NCBI GenBank assembly: GCA_037176885.1
Contig: JAWWNJ010000016.1
Span: forward strand, 1,426,001 to 1,490,000
DNA: 64,000 nt
Source: Favolaschia claudopus
Lineage: Eukaryota; Basidiomycota; Agaricomycetes; Agaricales; Mycenaceae
Direction: 5' to 3'
Each line of letters starts with the position of its first letter. The stretch's first letter is position 1. The translations under genes and the position numbers were made by a program. Below are positions 11,187-23,767 of this stretch, piece after piece. The notes under the pieces are model-generated. The model saw nothing but the letters and a program-made list of their open reading frames with translations. It did not search any database and was not told where the DNA came from.

Positions 11187-13304
11187 ATGGATTCTACAGT
11201 CGCGTTGAAGCCCAAGAAACCCCCAGCATGTAATCCATGCAAAGTGCGTCAATACCCTGCTTCTCTTCTAGCAATCTTACCCGTCTCTATAAGGCACGTC
11301 GTGTTCTTTGTCATCCGCAGCCCAACGGCGCTCCCTGCCCTCGGTGTGTCGAGAGAAGAGTATTGTATGCGGTCTCAACGACGCTTCTGGCTATAAACTT
11401 AGCACACATTAGATGTACAACCACTCCCGTACCCCGAGGACGCCCACGCAAGAATTTTCCCCACCAACCTTTACTTTCGTCGCTTCAAGTCACTGGTCTC
11501 GACTTGCATCCCGGTCCCTGTTTTGAATCGTCAGAAAAATGTCCGGACCTTTCACCTGAATTTGTTTCTCATTGCTTTGAAGGTATGCAGCTGTTGAATC
11601 GAAAACAATCTCAAAATAATTTCCCAGAATTGAGAATGGACGCTCGGTATGCTCACCCTACGATTGCGGCGACGTCTATCAGGTCGGACATGCGCGCCGT
11701 GGCTTTCGATATCAATCTGCTGCCGCCGCAATCCCGTGTCCTCGCTCTCTGTATGGTCACCTACGGCTCTCTGTGGTCGTACCACGAATCCGTCCTCGGT
11801 AGCGGTCCACAGCCGGAATCAATGCTGGACCAAACCTTCTCTTCATCGCGGCAAGAGCTTCTCAAGTGCGGCGTACGCCGCGCACCGGTATACCGCGCTC
11901 TCCGAGCCGAAGCTTTCAAGGCTGCTTGGGAAATTGGTGCTATCCTCATGCCTTCGAATGAAAATGCCGCCACTTGCTACTTGCTAGATCTCATGGATCA
12001 AAGTAGGCCTGTTCCTTGCTTTCTGTTTCTCTTTGTCTAACAACATCATCAGCGAGCTTTGGCAGCGCGGGTCGACCATGGGCAACTGCGCATTTCGCGC
12101 ACCTTCGTACCCTTGTTCCGAATTGGTGGCTATCCGGCTCGATGCTGAGTACCGGCGGATTTCCACGTTGGACTGGCGCCCTTGTGAGTCAGCGATTGAA
12201 TCACGACGGTCGGTCTCCGTGCTAATTGCCTCATAGTTGGTCGACTGTATCATCTCGGCGAGGAGAAGAACACCGTTGGTGATGTAGGTTCCTTTAAACC
12301 TTTCATTTCCTCACTCACATCATGGCAGCACCCGTCAGGACCAGCTCTTGCTCTGCGGCAAGGAACCACCTTCGCTAGAAAATCTGATCAGCTCGCTGGA
12401 AAACTCGATAAACAGCTCGGACTGGTCGACTTTCCATTGGGCGTCTTTGCGACCGTGTAAGTCTTTTTCTATTCTCTGTAACTTCACTACTTATCCCGTT
12501 CAGACCTGTACCACATGACAAGCCTCGCCCGCCAGCTCCACGACACACTCACCGGAGGTCAGTACACGATCAATCTATGTCTTCCACTCCTCCTTACATC
12601 ATGTATACAGAATACGCGCACTCCGGCCCCCTCTCAGAAGCCGCCATCCTCACTTTCATCAACACCCTCTCCAAACTCCACGCTGCCCTCTCCCTCCTCC
12701 TCGACCGCCTTGAGCACACCCCCAACGTCCCCGGCGGCGCCATATACACCCTCAGCCTCGGCTTCGCCGGCCTAGCTCTCCCGTTCTACCACGAAGTGCA
12801 GTACCGGGAGAGCGCCTGCAACAACGTATCGCAGAACGCGAGACTGCAGGCGCTGCGCGAGCAAGCGCATGATATGGCGGTCCTGGGTGGCCGGGCGCTC
12901 GCGCATGGGATACGCATGTTGCCGCAGCCGCATTGTTTGCCCTATCATTGGACGGCGGTGCGTGATTGGGCGGAGTTTCTGCTTAGGGAGGCGGATGGGA
13001 GTGGGAATGGGAATAGACCGCTTGCGAGGGAGGCTACGCGTGATCTCGAGACGTATGTATCATCTTCAAGACTCGCAGCGTCGACGTTCGGCTAATGCGG
13101 TTATACCTTAGATTCGCGCGAGAGCTCAAGCACCTTGGGTATTCGTTGGACGCTGCGTCGACACCCGAAGCCACGGCTCTTATTGAGCGATTGGAGAAGC
13201 ATGTCGATCGGGCGTTGGTTTCTCTGTTTGCACCAGTGAGTCCGGTCTTGGTCTTGATTCATCTTCATGATCACTGACGACACATATTTATTCAGCCTAA
13301 TTAG
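11187..13304 (+). CDS. Zn2Cys6 fungal-specific transcription factor
   Basis: Ten exons: 11187-11243, 11294-11364, 11413-12002, 12053-12183, 12237-12283, 12329-12456, 12504-12557, 12611-13052, 13112-13235, 13296-13304; all junctions keep frame. The spliced N-terminus gives a perfect binuclear zinc cluster: C-x2-C-x6-C-x8-C-x2-C-x6-C (CNPCKARRVLC ... CPRCVERRVLC, about residues 16-44). It is followed by a basic linker (RGRPRKN) and a middle homology-like region (RPWATAHFAHLRTLVPNW ... WTGALL). Such proteins are nuclear DNA-binding regulators that often sit in or near metabolite clusters. Two introns interrupt the zinc-cluster coding region itself. Candidate targets are the neighbouring MFS gene or the PKS, but no operator is demonstrated. 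Confidence 0.85.
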
Positions 13305-14507
13305 ACATGCTTCGAGCGAGAGCGAACCGCCAGCTTCTTCGGATGCCGCATTCATTCGTTTCTCTCCGCCATACCTACCCGCGCTGGAGCCTGCGGACTC
13401 GACGCGTGTGAAACTACATCATACCTCTCCTGTGTATGGCGCAAGTGGAACGGATGTCGTGGGATACATACATCGTCGTATACATGAGCTGCTGCGGGCT
13501 CACTCCTCCCGAACTCTCTCTTGGCGGCACATCATCTGGCCGATACTCTCTTCCCCAACACATCATTTCATGTCCTCGAGTCTCTTTTCCTCACCGGCGC
13601 AGCGGATACCCCGACAAGCTCACCTCTACTTCAAGTGCCGGTGTGGCTACAGCTGCGCCCTTCGTGGACGTTAATTGCTCTCCTCGCGTCGAGCCTTCAC
13701 TGTGTGGCTGAGCTGCTTAGTCAGCAGATTTCACTTGCACATTTTCTTCTCGCAAGCTCCCATCGCCCGTCACTAGCTCAGCGGATGTCCCGGGATGGTT
13801 CTATCAATCTCTTCCGCTGCTGCTCCTTGTGCTGTTGTGGTTTCAGCGGTCGTCGATGGCTTGAGATATGCAAGCCGGCGGGGAAGCTCCTAATTCAGCG
13901 CCCACCACAATTTCTATCCTCCTCGCGACGACCATATCATTCGCGAGAGCCCGCCGATGATGATGGAGTCAAGCGCTACAGTATTCAATGAAACCCTCTC
14001 GCCTTCCCCTACTTTCCATTTCCCGGCGGTACTGGCAGTACCACGCACGAGTCCGAGGTATCACTTTGAGGCGCTTCCAAGAGGTTCAAAGCGATGAAGC
14101 ACAGATATCGCTTGAACGATCGCACTGTCTCACCACATCGTACATGAGGAGGGGGATGGTACATGCACCGTCCCTCCTCTCTTCAAGATGGCACTTACTG
14201 TATGCTCTCGTGGCAAATATGCAACGGCGCGGCCTCTTTCTGATCACTGGCGCTTGTCATGTTATGCACTAGACCACATCTATGTATGCCGTCAACTCAT
14301 CCTCACAGCTCGGGCCAGTGCGTCCCCTTGTACAGGACTTCCGAATCATGAACCGGATGCATAAACGAAATCTGCCCTCGACATCCCTCGTCGATGTTCT
14401 CTGATTTTACCGAGTCTGCATATCATTACTTCAATCTCGCGCTGTCTGCCACGGATATCCAAGACTCGCTATATAGAAACGTTACTTCACGACTCCACTA
14501 TGATACG
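13305..14507. other. Gene-poor tail duplicated at 22.7-23.3 kb
   Basis: About 13,300-13,890 aligns by eye with 22,715-23,335 (for example CTTAGTCAGCAGA, CCGTCACTAGCTCAGCGGAT and GTCCCGGG recur in order). Both copies have open frames containing an identical RPSLAQRMSR segment, but with indels between them, and I recognise no family. It may be the eroded 3' part of a gene or conserved intergenic DNA. Nothing is recognised in 13,990-14,507. Confidence 0.55.
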
Positions 14508-17500
14508 TTAAACAAGTACAACTTCGTTCAACACCTTGACCGCGATTCCATCCACCACCTTACCAAATGCCTTTATCCGCTCGTCCACAGCTTTGATGTC
14601 TTTTGCCTGCGAGGACCGAACAAAACATGGTCGAGCCATTTTCCAAAGCTCCAAGGCCTTTGCTTCCTCGCCGCGACGTTTTAACAAGTCTCCCAGGCGA
14701 ACTCCACAATTCCCTCGAAATTGATGGATACCCATGGCAGTAAATCCCTCCAGAGCCACCTGAAATAGCGCTTCGGCGGTACTGACGTTGCCCATCACTA
14801 CGAAAACATCCCCCAGATATTGCAAAGTATTATGGATGACTATGATGTTCTTCCCCTTGAGAGCGAATCCCATCAGTACCAGAGCCCATCCGTAGGTGGT
14901 CCAAGCGTCGTACAAGCCCCATTGAATATCTGCAAGCACGTTGAGGCATATGAGCAAGATCTCTTGGTCATTTCCCCGACTCTCATAAAACAACCGTTCC
15001 AGCGATAATGTCGCTTCTTTGACGCGACATCTGTCGCGAATGTCCACAAATGCCAAAAGCGCATCACACATGGTTATCCCTTGCGGGTTTACGATGGATT
15101 GGAACGCAGCTTTGATTGCTTCTAGCTCTTGTCGAACTTCTGCTGCATCCTGCCCCATTGCAAGATCAATACAGGCAAGGTTGACTCGATCGTAGGCTTG
15201 AGCGAGAGGACTGTGCTTCACAACAGTCCCAGAATATAGAGCCTTGGCCTCCGCATACTCCGTCATCTCAGAATGAACCTGCGCGTCAGAGTTCACAAGT
15301 GCGAGATCGAGTGTGGAACCCTGCAAGCCGCAGAAAGCGAGAAGAGCTCGCCCTTCAGCAGAAAGGGACAGGCATGGCTTCAAATCTCCCAGCGTAACTC
15401 TGCACAGCAGCTCAACACGAATAGCGTGGGCTTCATGGTAGAAAAGCCCGTGGTGTTTTGCTAAACGACGCATCTCCTGAATCTCTGCCAGCGCCTCATG
15501 ATATTGGCCAAGTTGCCACATACACTCGGCAGCTTCGCGAGAGACGAAGCACTGGGTTTTGATATCGTTGCACGCTCCAGCAAGCTTCTGTGCGGTCCTG
15601 TAATATTTCAAGGCCTTTTGAATATCGTCATCGTGAGATCGATAGTACGACCCGATCACGTAGATAAAGTAACCTGCGCGGTACTGAATTCATTGAAATA
15701 TGAACAGAAGCCATGCTCACCCTCTCCCCGAATGTCTCCGACGGCACGAAAATGCTGAACTGCAGTTGTTTCGATTGTCTGGGGATCAAAGAACAGTCCA
15801 TATTGCCAAGATCTGACAAGTTGGGTCAAGTACGCTCCGTGCAGCTGGTGGTTGTCCAGTCTATCCAAGTGGCGAGATAAAAGCTCCATCATAGGCGGCA
15901 GCCGTTTCAAAGCGAAACGACAGAAGGAATCGAAGGTGATTGCGCTATGAAGCGTCTCGACCAAATCCGGTTCCTCGTGGTCAAGTCCATGTTTGAGCAC
16001 GGATTCCAGGTTTCCGACATTTGTTGCCAGTCGTTGGGCAATCCCAGCCGCGGAAAGATGCTGATAATCATTCCACAAGTTGATCAACTCGTGAAAATGC
16101 CGACGAAGAGGACGGCACAACGGAGGTGAAGGAGGATTGTGAATTTTGATATATTCGCGAATGGGAACCAGCACGCGCAAGCGTTGGCCTTGATCAAGAT
16201 ACGCTACCGAGGTGCGAATCAGGGTTGTCTTGCTCCTCCTCATGTCTTGAATCATCGGGATATCAATCTGGAGTAAATCTAACTCGGATATGCCTTCCGG
16301 AAGGAGCGACAAAAGGCTGAGAAGTGGAAGCGCCCCGGGACAATTCAACATCCGCGGGCTGGAAAGGGATAGTTGAATAGACAGATCCAGATTGGAACGT
16401 TTGTCGAATCCTCCCGAAAACAAAGTTGTTTTCTCCGTTTGCCATCGTAATAGCAGAGTTTCATGGCCTTCAAACGTGGCAAGGTTGGCAACAAGAGTGA
16501 TAGCGAGAGGTAGGTTATCGGTTAGATCCAGAAGTTCGGAAAATCCGGTATTGCTCTCTGGGTCTTCGTCAGCAATGTCGCAGAATATAAGGCGAGCTGC
16601 AGTATCGGTCAAAGGAGCAAGCGGAGGGAGAAATGGTCGTGTCCAACGAACACTTCCCGGTCGCTCAGCTCCACGCATAGTGATCTAGGGAGGCAAGGTG
16701 AGTCGTGAACTATGATAATAACAATGTTCGGACCATTAACGCCAAATGAGGGATGTCTGCCAAAAGTGATAGAAATTCTTCGATTTGCACTCTCGAGGCA
16801 AGGGGCTCCCACGATGTTTCGAAATTATCGAGAAGAAGTATAGATGGCTCGGATTCGGAAAAATGGCGAAGAACTCGTTTGGAAGTATTCGGTGACGAGG
16901 TAAGGCCAACATAAGAGGCAATGACGGACACTAGACTGTCATACGTGGCGGCGGACTCGCAAGACACAAAGTATCGATGCGAATATTTCGCGTCAATATC
17001 TGCATGGTGTAACGCAGCCGTTGCAAGACTCGTTTTCCCGATTCCTCCCGGCCCGAGAATGGGAACGCGAGCCGAATCTTGGAGCAGAAGCTGGACCAGG
17101 GCGCGAAGCTCTGTGTCTCGTCCATGGAATATTTGAGGATTTGGCGGGAGCATAATAAAGGAAGTAGTGCTGTTCGATGGTTGGGGTGGTTCGCGAGATA
17201 GCCAGATAGGTACGCACCTGTTTCGGAATTCAAACACAGGCTTGTTCACCTGTCGGGACCTTGAGTGCATTTCGCTTTCAACAAAGTGTGACAAACCAGA
17301 GAGGCACTGTCAGACTCCTCGTATTCACGTTGACAACCAACCAGCTCCAACAAGTCGTGATGTCGTTTCTCCGCTCGATCGTGCATTTCAGCCATCTCAA
17401 CTGCCGTGACCAGCCTCGCTTCAATCTAGATAGATTCAGTTTCTATCTCAACTCTCTCTTTTCTTCGCGACTCGCCTCGAAGACATCTGATGCATGTGCT

Positions 17501-18014
17501 AATCCCGCCTGGCATTCCGCTAACAATGCAGCATTCTCGCTTTGGCGGAAGAAGCGCTTAAAAACGCTTGTGTTTTGCTGCAGATTCACATACGCGTGTA
17601 TTTTCTGGAGAGTGCTACGAGGCATTCAATAGCTCGAAGAGTTTGAGAGCGCATGGTGTACTGACTCGGTAAAGCTTCCAACATTGCGTAGCGTGGCCGG
17701 AGAGAGCTCATTCTGCGGGGCACAGAGACGCAGAATCACTGAAAGTAATTCTTCAATCCTAGCAACCATTCGCATGCATTCATCCTGATTCGTTTTGACG
17801 GTCTGGAAATCGTGTCAAGGCTTGAATGGCAGACAAGCTAGGAGAACTTCACCTGCACTATGGTCAATATCGACACGGTCACAGTGGCAATTGTCCGCAA
17901 AAACGGGACGTCGGTCGAATCTGAGATGTCGGAAAGAGTTGAAGCTGCAATTGCAGCATATTTGAGGATATTGTTCATTTGGCCCGAACGCGGAGGGGCT
18001 GCTCTCGGCGGCAT
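14508..18014 (-). CDS. NB-ARC/TPR STAND (NLR-like) protein
   Basis: Multi-exon gene. I chose the ATG at 18014 (MPPRAAPPRSGQMNNIL) because the following helices match the N-terminal domain usual in basidiomycete NB-ARC/TPR proteins. Exons seen: 17853-18014, 17666-17802, about 17460-17614, one or two pieces between 17,190 and 17,440 (junctions uncertain), then 16,738-17,190, 15721-16,687 and 14508-15673. The NB-ARC part has Walker A (GPGGIGKTS), Walker B (SILLLDNFE) and an MRGAERP motif. The C-terminal 380 residues form TPR-like helical repeats. STAND ATPases of this kind act as signal-sensing switches, in fungi linked with non-self recognition; the ligand is unknown. One intron appears to start with GC (GAG|GCGAGT) and another with a weak GTCCGA donor. 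Confidence 0.8.
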
Positions 18015-19042
18015 GGGTGGAGGGTGTAATGCTCCAGTCCCAATCCGGACAGCTTGCGAGATACGGAAAGACGGACTACTTCCATCGTCCCCCAGCTATA
18101 ATGATATAAGAAGCAAAATTCTCAGGCGATGAGCTCACCCGGCCCTGAGTACTGAGTTGGTGAAAAAATAAATTTTCAATTAAGAACTCTCCTCAAGTCC
18201 GACGGCGGCGGTTCCGCATCTCTCGCTCAACGCAAGCCACAGCCCACTTCACATTAATAGGCTGTTGAGAGACCGTGGCGTTGACATTGACATCGCAGCT
18301 ACAAAGATCGGGCGCATGTATCGAAAACACTGGCATTTGCCCGTCGTAGCAATGACTGGCATATCGATCACGACTGGGGCTCGTACTGAAAGGGATTCGG
18401 AGTCAGTGAAAACAGGGATCTGTTTTCGAGTCCATCGCTAGACCAAGAAACCCCTCGAGAAAATTAGTCCGAATCGTCGTCGAGGCGGCCAAAAGGGAGT
18501 ACTTTAATTAGTAGTAGCCATCCAGATTGCATTTAACTCGGTACAGCAAACTTACAGCAAGTGCATAGGCAGGATTGCGGGATGCCAAAGATTACGATTG
18601 AATGGGAAGGTGACAATAGCCGTTATTGTCTCGAAAAAACCTATTGGCCTGCCACTTTGACCGCAGACGAGTTTTGTCTCCCGAGGGCTAGAGATAACTA
18701 GTAGGTCTGAGTTCAAGGTTGCGGATCCAGCGTTTTCAGCCCAGAATATTCCGACGGGACATCTCGGAGTGCAAAGGAATCCAAAAGGAATCTCAGCGTA
18801 AGATCAGCGCTCAGCACTGCAGCCCGGCTGTAGTAGCCGGAATCACCGGCAATGCATCAGCACAGAGTAACTCAAGAAATAGATCGGCGTGGATGTAAAT
18901 GCATCCTACCGATGTTACCCTGTGTATTCCTGAGTAAAGGCTGCACACTGCCATTATGTCCGAGCTTTATGTACATATGTACGATTGTCATTTCTGCGAA
19001 AACAGCACTAGCTCCGCCTTCTCCTCCCCATCCAAACTTTTC
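18015..19042. other. Intergenic region
   Basis: It separates the NB-ARC gene (transcribed leftwards from 18,014) from the 3' end of the truncated MFS paralogue. No gene or repeat is recognised. Confidence 0.4.
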
Positions 19043-20590
19043 TTATCCGCAGAGGCACCCACCACCAGCACCCTGCTTCGGCGACCCCTTCTTCTGGAGC
19101 TTCGTCTTGGGGATCAACAACGTTGCCAAAAGGGATATACCAGCAACCGGCACCCCGAGAATCAAGACCGCCCTCAACGCCTCCGAACAACTCCTCACCA
19201 CACCCGCAATCATCTCCGGCTCCAGCTCCGTATATATTGCCACTGGACTCTGCTTCACCACCTGTAGAGGCGCCTCCGGCGCGTATGCAAGTAGCTTCTT
19301 CGTCAGTTCCGATGCGAAGACGGGCTCAGCGATACCGAGACAGATGATACCGCCCAGAAAGCCCACGAACGAGCCCATGGAGGTGGCCTGCCCGATGAGA
19401 CGAGGCTCATCCACAAAGACATCTTGCAAGGCCATCATGCCGTTCTGCATGCCCAAGCCAATGCCGATGCCAGCGAGGATCTGGAAGCCGATGAATGAGT
19501 TGGCGGAGGAGGTCGTCGGGGTGAGGGTGTAAAGAAGGCCAGAACCAATGACGAGGACTACTTGGCTGCCAACGAGGAAAGGCCAGCTGGCGAGATGTGA
19601 GTTATGATGAGGACCAAAACTGGAAGATTGAGGTAGCGAATGAACGTACAGATGCCCTGTTCTACCAACGATTTGTCCGCCAATGATCAGGGTGAAGACG
19701 AGGCTCAGCATCAGCGGTAGAAGATCGATGCCGGATTCCGACGCGGTGCGGTGCCGGGGCACTTGGTAGAAGATGGGAATGTAGTACGAGAAGATCAGCA
19801 TCGAGAAACGGGACAATAGGGGGTACAGCATGATTGCCCAGCTACGGCGCTGGTCAGGAAGAAGTTGAAAATAGTGTATATAGGAGACGCACACGGCAAG
19901 CGTCCTGAAGATCTCAGTAGGAACCATAGCCTTCTCGCCCATGCGCATTTCCCAAACGACATACACCGCCGTGAGCACACCGGCGAATACAAAAGTCTGG
20001 TCATTGGCGAATATTAGCATCTTAACGCAATAACGAAGACAAACAAGTTCGTACGATGATGACCGCCTTGTCGTTCCACGGCTTGGTGTTCCCGCCCCAT
20101 TGCAAGGCGAGGATCAAGCGAGGAGGCGAGGCCTTGAGGAGCAGCGTTACGCCGGCGATGGAGACACCACCGAGGGGAAGGTTGATGAAGAACCACCACC
20201 TGTCGTCGAGTATGTCAGCGGGAGCAAGAGGAGGATTGAATCCACAGACCTCCAGGTAACATGGTCAGTGAAGGCACCGCCTATGAGAGGTCCAACAACG
20301 GATGAGATGGCAAAAACGGCACCGAATATGCCAAACAGCCGGGGCCGATCTTCGAGACGCGTTACCTGCGTGAGGACTTGAAGGATCGCGACGTTTAACG
20401 GCGGCAATGAGACACGATAGTTGAGAGAGGTACTCATATTCAAGCACCCGTCAAGGAGAACTCACACATCCCCGCCGCACCTACACCCGACACGGCCCTT
20501 CCTGCGATCAACGCGTTGACAGTCTGCGCGACCCCGCACACCAAACAACCGGTTTCGAAGAGGGTAACTAATGGAATGGGAATGGAGACA
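19043..20590 (-). pseudogene. MFS DHA2 transporter paralogue, 5'-truncated
   Basis: Similar along its length to the transporter at 6.3-8.4 kb ([62 protein letters not shown]). Similarity stops near 20,590: exons 1-2 and the start of exon 3 (TM1-2 region) are absent, and unrelated sequence follows. Relative to the paralogue, about 34 residues after LLKASPP are missing in frame. The splice acceptor before the VLTQV exon has lost its AG (AAAC in place of CCAG). A functional exporter is therefore unlikely. The last exon remains open to the stop at 19,043. It is transcribed leftwards and lies on the far side of F-box copy 3. Confidence 0.8.
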
Positions 20591-21386
20591 GCGGGCGTCG
20601 CCGACTCGATCGGAGACAGTGAGAGCGAGACGAAATTTGGTTTCTGCGGTACACCTTGCTTTTGATTCCGATCCCGATGCACCATGAGCGCTTCGGGGCG
20701 GCGTTCGCTCCGAAGACGTGTATTGAGCATGAAGAGTAGACTGATGGCATGCAGCATGCCATCGAGAATCGACGAATCGACGAGCTTGACACGGGTTACG
20801 AGCGGGCGAGGGGCAGCGCGAGGAAAAGGTAAGAAGCCGCCTTAGCGTCATCGTTTAGATCAAGGCGGGGGAGAAGCAGCGGTCGTCGGTGGCGTATGGA
20901 TTCGTGTATCTCGGTGTGCTCCTTCTTTGTGGTTCGCGCACGCATCATACCGCGAGCCTGCATAACAATGGGCAGGGCAGCCATCCCGTTCTTCTCGCCA
21001 CCTCGGCGGTCTTTGTAAGATGCATCCTGGAGGCGGACGGGCGCAGGAAAGAGGCGGGAAGAACGATTTCGAGAAAGCCGCGTCCGAGTTGGGGGAGAGC
21101 AGTCACCTCAAACAACGCGCTGAACTATAAAGATGACGGGTAGGCGCACTCGTCGAGACGTGCAACGGTCGTGAAGTTCCGTTGGATGTACAATTTGCAT
21201 CTTGTACGCGACAGCAGATAGTGAATGACATGCATGGCGGAATCCCGTCGCGTGGATCAACGACCTACATGAAAGCCTGGTCGAGGTCACACAGTTAGAA
21301 CGGTCGAAAGCATATACAGTAAATTCTAGCCGACACTGACCTTAAACATGGTCTTCGGTCGTTTGCGTTTCAGCTCAAGCTCCTTC
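20591..21386. other. Intergenic region upstream of the truncated transporter
   Basis: Sequence replacing the missing 5' end of the MFS paralogue. Open frames exist on the minus strand but have no recognisable domain. No repeat ends are seen at the breakpoint near 20,590. Confidence 0.4.
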
Positions 21387-22127
21387 TCAAGATCCACTAA
21401 AAATTCCTCTTCCTCGGTCGTCGTCCACGCTCGACTCCGGTAACGGCGAGCGAAATCGGATTTCCACAATCTGCATTTCCTCGCTTTCAAAACGAGCGTC
21501 GTGCTTTGCGGGTCGGAAATTGACTACGCATCCGTTCTTTCCATCCGATCGAAAATGAATCGTGGAGTCACATGAATGCTCGTGCCCAGCACCGGCCCCA
21601 TGCCAGTCGATCCAGAAACACACACCGTCGTGCGTCAGCGACAAGATCAGGTCATACAGAAAACCCATGCGCAGTGTGAGATCCAATAGAGTAGCCTGGT
21701 CAGCAATGTAGAAAAAACGGCACTTGATAACGTGGTCCAGGAACAAGCTTCGGACTGGGGGCTGCGCGACAAGCATACGTCGCCAGCTGGCACCCGCACG
21801 TCTGAAAGCGTCGGGGTTTTTTGCCCATGGCATTCCCATGATACTGGCTGTTCGTCCGGGCCAGTGGTAGGCGCGTGTATTCTCCATATTCTCCAGACGA
21901 GCAAAAAAAGGGGAAAATGTATGTGCGAGCAGCGGGTTCAGAGCTGGGTCTGCGGATGGGTCTGGCTCGAAGAACAAGATGCGTTGTAAAAGGGGAGTTC
22001 TTGTGGTGGCTTGCCACGTCTTGCTGACAAGTGGGGCAGAACAAAGTAAGTCGCGCATCGGAAGATGAGATAGAACGAGTTCCAAGAGTTCTGGCAAGGA
22101 AATTACTGTGTTCTGAGGCGTTGACAT
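21387..22127 (-). CDS. F-box-like protein, copy 3
   Basis: Single-exon gene of about 246 residues. The ATG at 22,127 aligns with those of copies 1 and 2; an upstream in-frame ATG at 22,223 is not conserved. F-box-like N-terminus (ISLPELLELVLSHLP, PLVSKTWQATTRTP), conserved block MPWAKNPDAFRRAGASWRRM, and a C-terminal region (FESEEMQIVEIRF) shared with the other copies. It is the most divergent of the three. A role as an SCF substrate adaptor is inferred from family. It is head-to-head with an MFS 5' fragment at 22,437, as copy 2 is with the transporter at 6,285. Confidence 0.75.
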   Translation of the reverse strand: MSTPQNTVISLPELLELVLSHLPMRDLLCSAPLVSKTWQATTRTPLLQRILFFEPDPSADPALNPLLAHTFSPFFARLENMENTRAYHWPGRTASIMGMPWAKNPDAFRRAGASWRRMLVAQPPVRSLFLDHVIKCRFFYIADQATLLDLTLRMGFLYDLILSLTHDGVCFWIDWHGAGAGHEHSCDSTIHFRSDGKNGCVVNFRPAKHDARFESEEMQIVEIRFRSPLPESSVDDDRGRGIFSGS

Positions 22128-22199
22128 GACTGAAAGTCGAGAACGGTAGCAACAGCGTGAGAACGCACCAAATAAACAAGACTGCACAGCTTTCTCCCT

Positions 22200-23335
22200 T
22201 AACCAACACTGAACACTGAACACAGAAAAACGGCGCCTGGACTACACAAACTCGCCCGCTGGTCGTCCAGCATCTTAAGTCTTCTAAAATCTAAGCAACA
22301 TTCGTCTCGCTGGATTGTCACTGACTCACCCGGTTGATGTGAGCAGCGCGTCGAGCTCACTCGTACTCAAGCTATATCAAAATCCTGCGCGCGTCTCATT
22401 CGACAATGACACCTGCTCTCCCTCTTCTCTCATTCTATGTCGCACCAGGATACAGAGCCTCATGCTGCGGACGACGCTTCTACTACTACTATTCACGAAG
22501 AACCTATTGAGAAAACAGCATTCAGGTACAATATTGCAATATTGAGGAGTAAAAAGCTCGGGTGGTCTTCACTGCTATGTAAGTCTTTTCTTCCCGAATT
22601 TGAATGCTTCCTGACTTGCCGAAGCCGCTTTCGCAGATGCTCATCGCACTGGATCAAACCATTCTCGCCACTACTTTGCCTCGAGTAGCTTCCACAGCGC
22701 GCCCCAAAACAGTTCTTGCAAAATTAGACCCGCGTCGCGAGTACGCGATCTGTCAGCATCTCTGATTCCACTTTCGTTCGCTCCCTCCGCCATGCTTGAC
22801 CGCCGCCGCGATCGACGACATTGCAGCCTGTGGACTTGACGGACAGGTGAAACACGCACACTTCATACCCTACGCCTTTCTTTGGATGGCGCCGGTGGGG
22901 CGGAAGCTTCGGGATACATTTATTGCCATATTCTTCAGCTGCTGCGGGCGTCGCTGTTCTCACTTCTCTCAATTATGATACCCTCATCGGCCGATGCACC
23001 CTCCCGCGACGCATTCTATCTCCTCGAGGCTTGTCTCTTTGTCGCACCAGCCCAGCGGATATTCTGGGCTGCTTCTCTTCTTCGAGTACCGTCATGGCTA
23101 CACCAGCTCGCTCTCTGTCAACGTAAATTGCTCTCGGTGTCGAGCCTTCGCTGCGTCGACCTGCTTAGTCAGCAGAATTCACTTGCGCATTTCCTCCTCG
23201 CAAACTCTTACCGCCCGTCACTAGCTCAGCGGATGTCCCGGGGTGGTTTCATAAATCTCTCCCCCTGCTGCTCCCTGTGCTGTTCTGGTTTCGCCGGTCG
23301 TAGATCGCTTGAGATGCGCATGCCGGTGGGCCGTA
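22200..23335. repeat. Duplicated segment: F-box/MFS intergenic + MFS 5' + downstream tail
   Basis: 22,200-22,715 matches about 5,450-6,575 without the MITE, and 22,716-23,335 matches about 13,297-13,890. The order and orientation are those of the first locus, with everything between (MFS body, F-box/LRR-like gene, Zn2Cys6 gene) missing. 23,336-23,767 has nothing recognisable. Confidence 0.75.
22437..22715 (+). pseudogene. MFS transporter 5' fragment (exon 1 and part of exon 2)
   Basis: Begins with the same residues as the transporter at 6,285 ([15 protein letters not shown]), keeps the intron 1 donor and the TM1 segment ([15 protein letters not shown]), then ends within what corresponds to intron 2. 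There the shared string AAAACAGTTCTTGC is followed by sequence matching the last exon and 3' flank of the Zn2Cys6 gene. Exon 1 has also drifted (an altered stretch after IHEEPIEKTA). It cannot encode a transporter. Confidence 0.8.
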
Positions 23336-23767
23336 ATTGAGCAAGTTTCCTCATTCAGCGTTCGGCCTTGAACGCCACGACGGCGCGGCAAGCAGCTTAT
23401 CTACATGATAGGCAAGTATACAGTGTACAAGTTGCGCTTGGACTGCACAGAAATGAAGAGGTCGACAGGACACGGATGTTAAGCTGCCGGGTCCAGAAGC
23501 TTCATGCAGACACCAAACAATTTGGTAAGAATGGCTTGAATGGATACCGTTTGAACGGAACTTCCAATCACCTCATGACTCGGATGCGCCAGTTGCACAT
23601 CTGTCTTCAAGTTAAATATCTTGTTCCAATAAGATGGAGCCCAGCAAAAATGAAATACTCGATCAATCTATTGTCTGGCCAGTACGTTCGCATCTTTATG
23701 CACAATTCCGACTCTCGACGACTGGGCGTGCGGGTCAAAGGCTCTGGTGTAAACTCAAACACCAAAA

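Noticed and set aside
13450..13990. Protein-coding gene in the duplicated tail
   Set aside because: The two copies share nucleotides but not a stable frame, and no family is recognisable.
18852..19532. Long plus-strand open frame (226 codons)
   Set aside because: It is antisense to the last exon of the truncated MFS paralogue, whose protein similarity is clear on the minus strand.
20591..22437. Simple inversion joining the 22.4-kb MFS 5' fragment to the 19-20.6 kb MFS 3' part
   Set aside because: The 5' fragment ends in intron 2 with a clean fusion to the regulator's 3' flank, and the 3' part begins later in exon 3 with a diverged sequence; two separate copies fit better.
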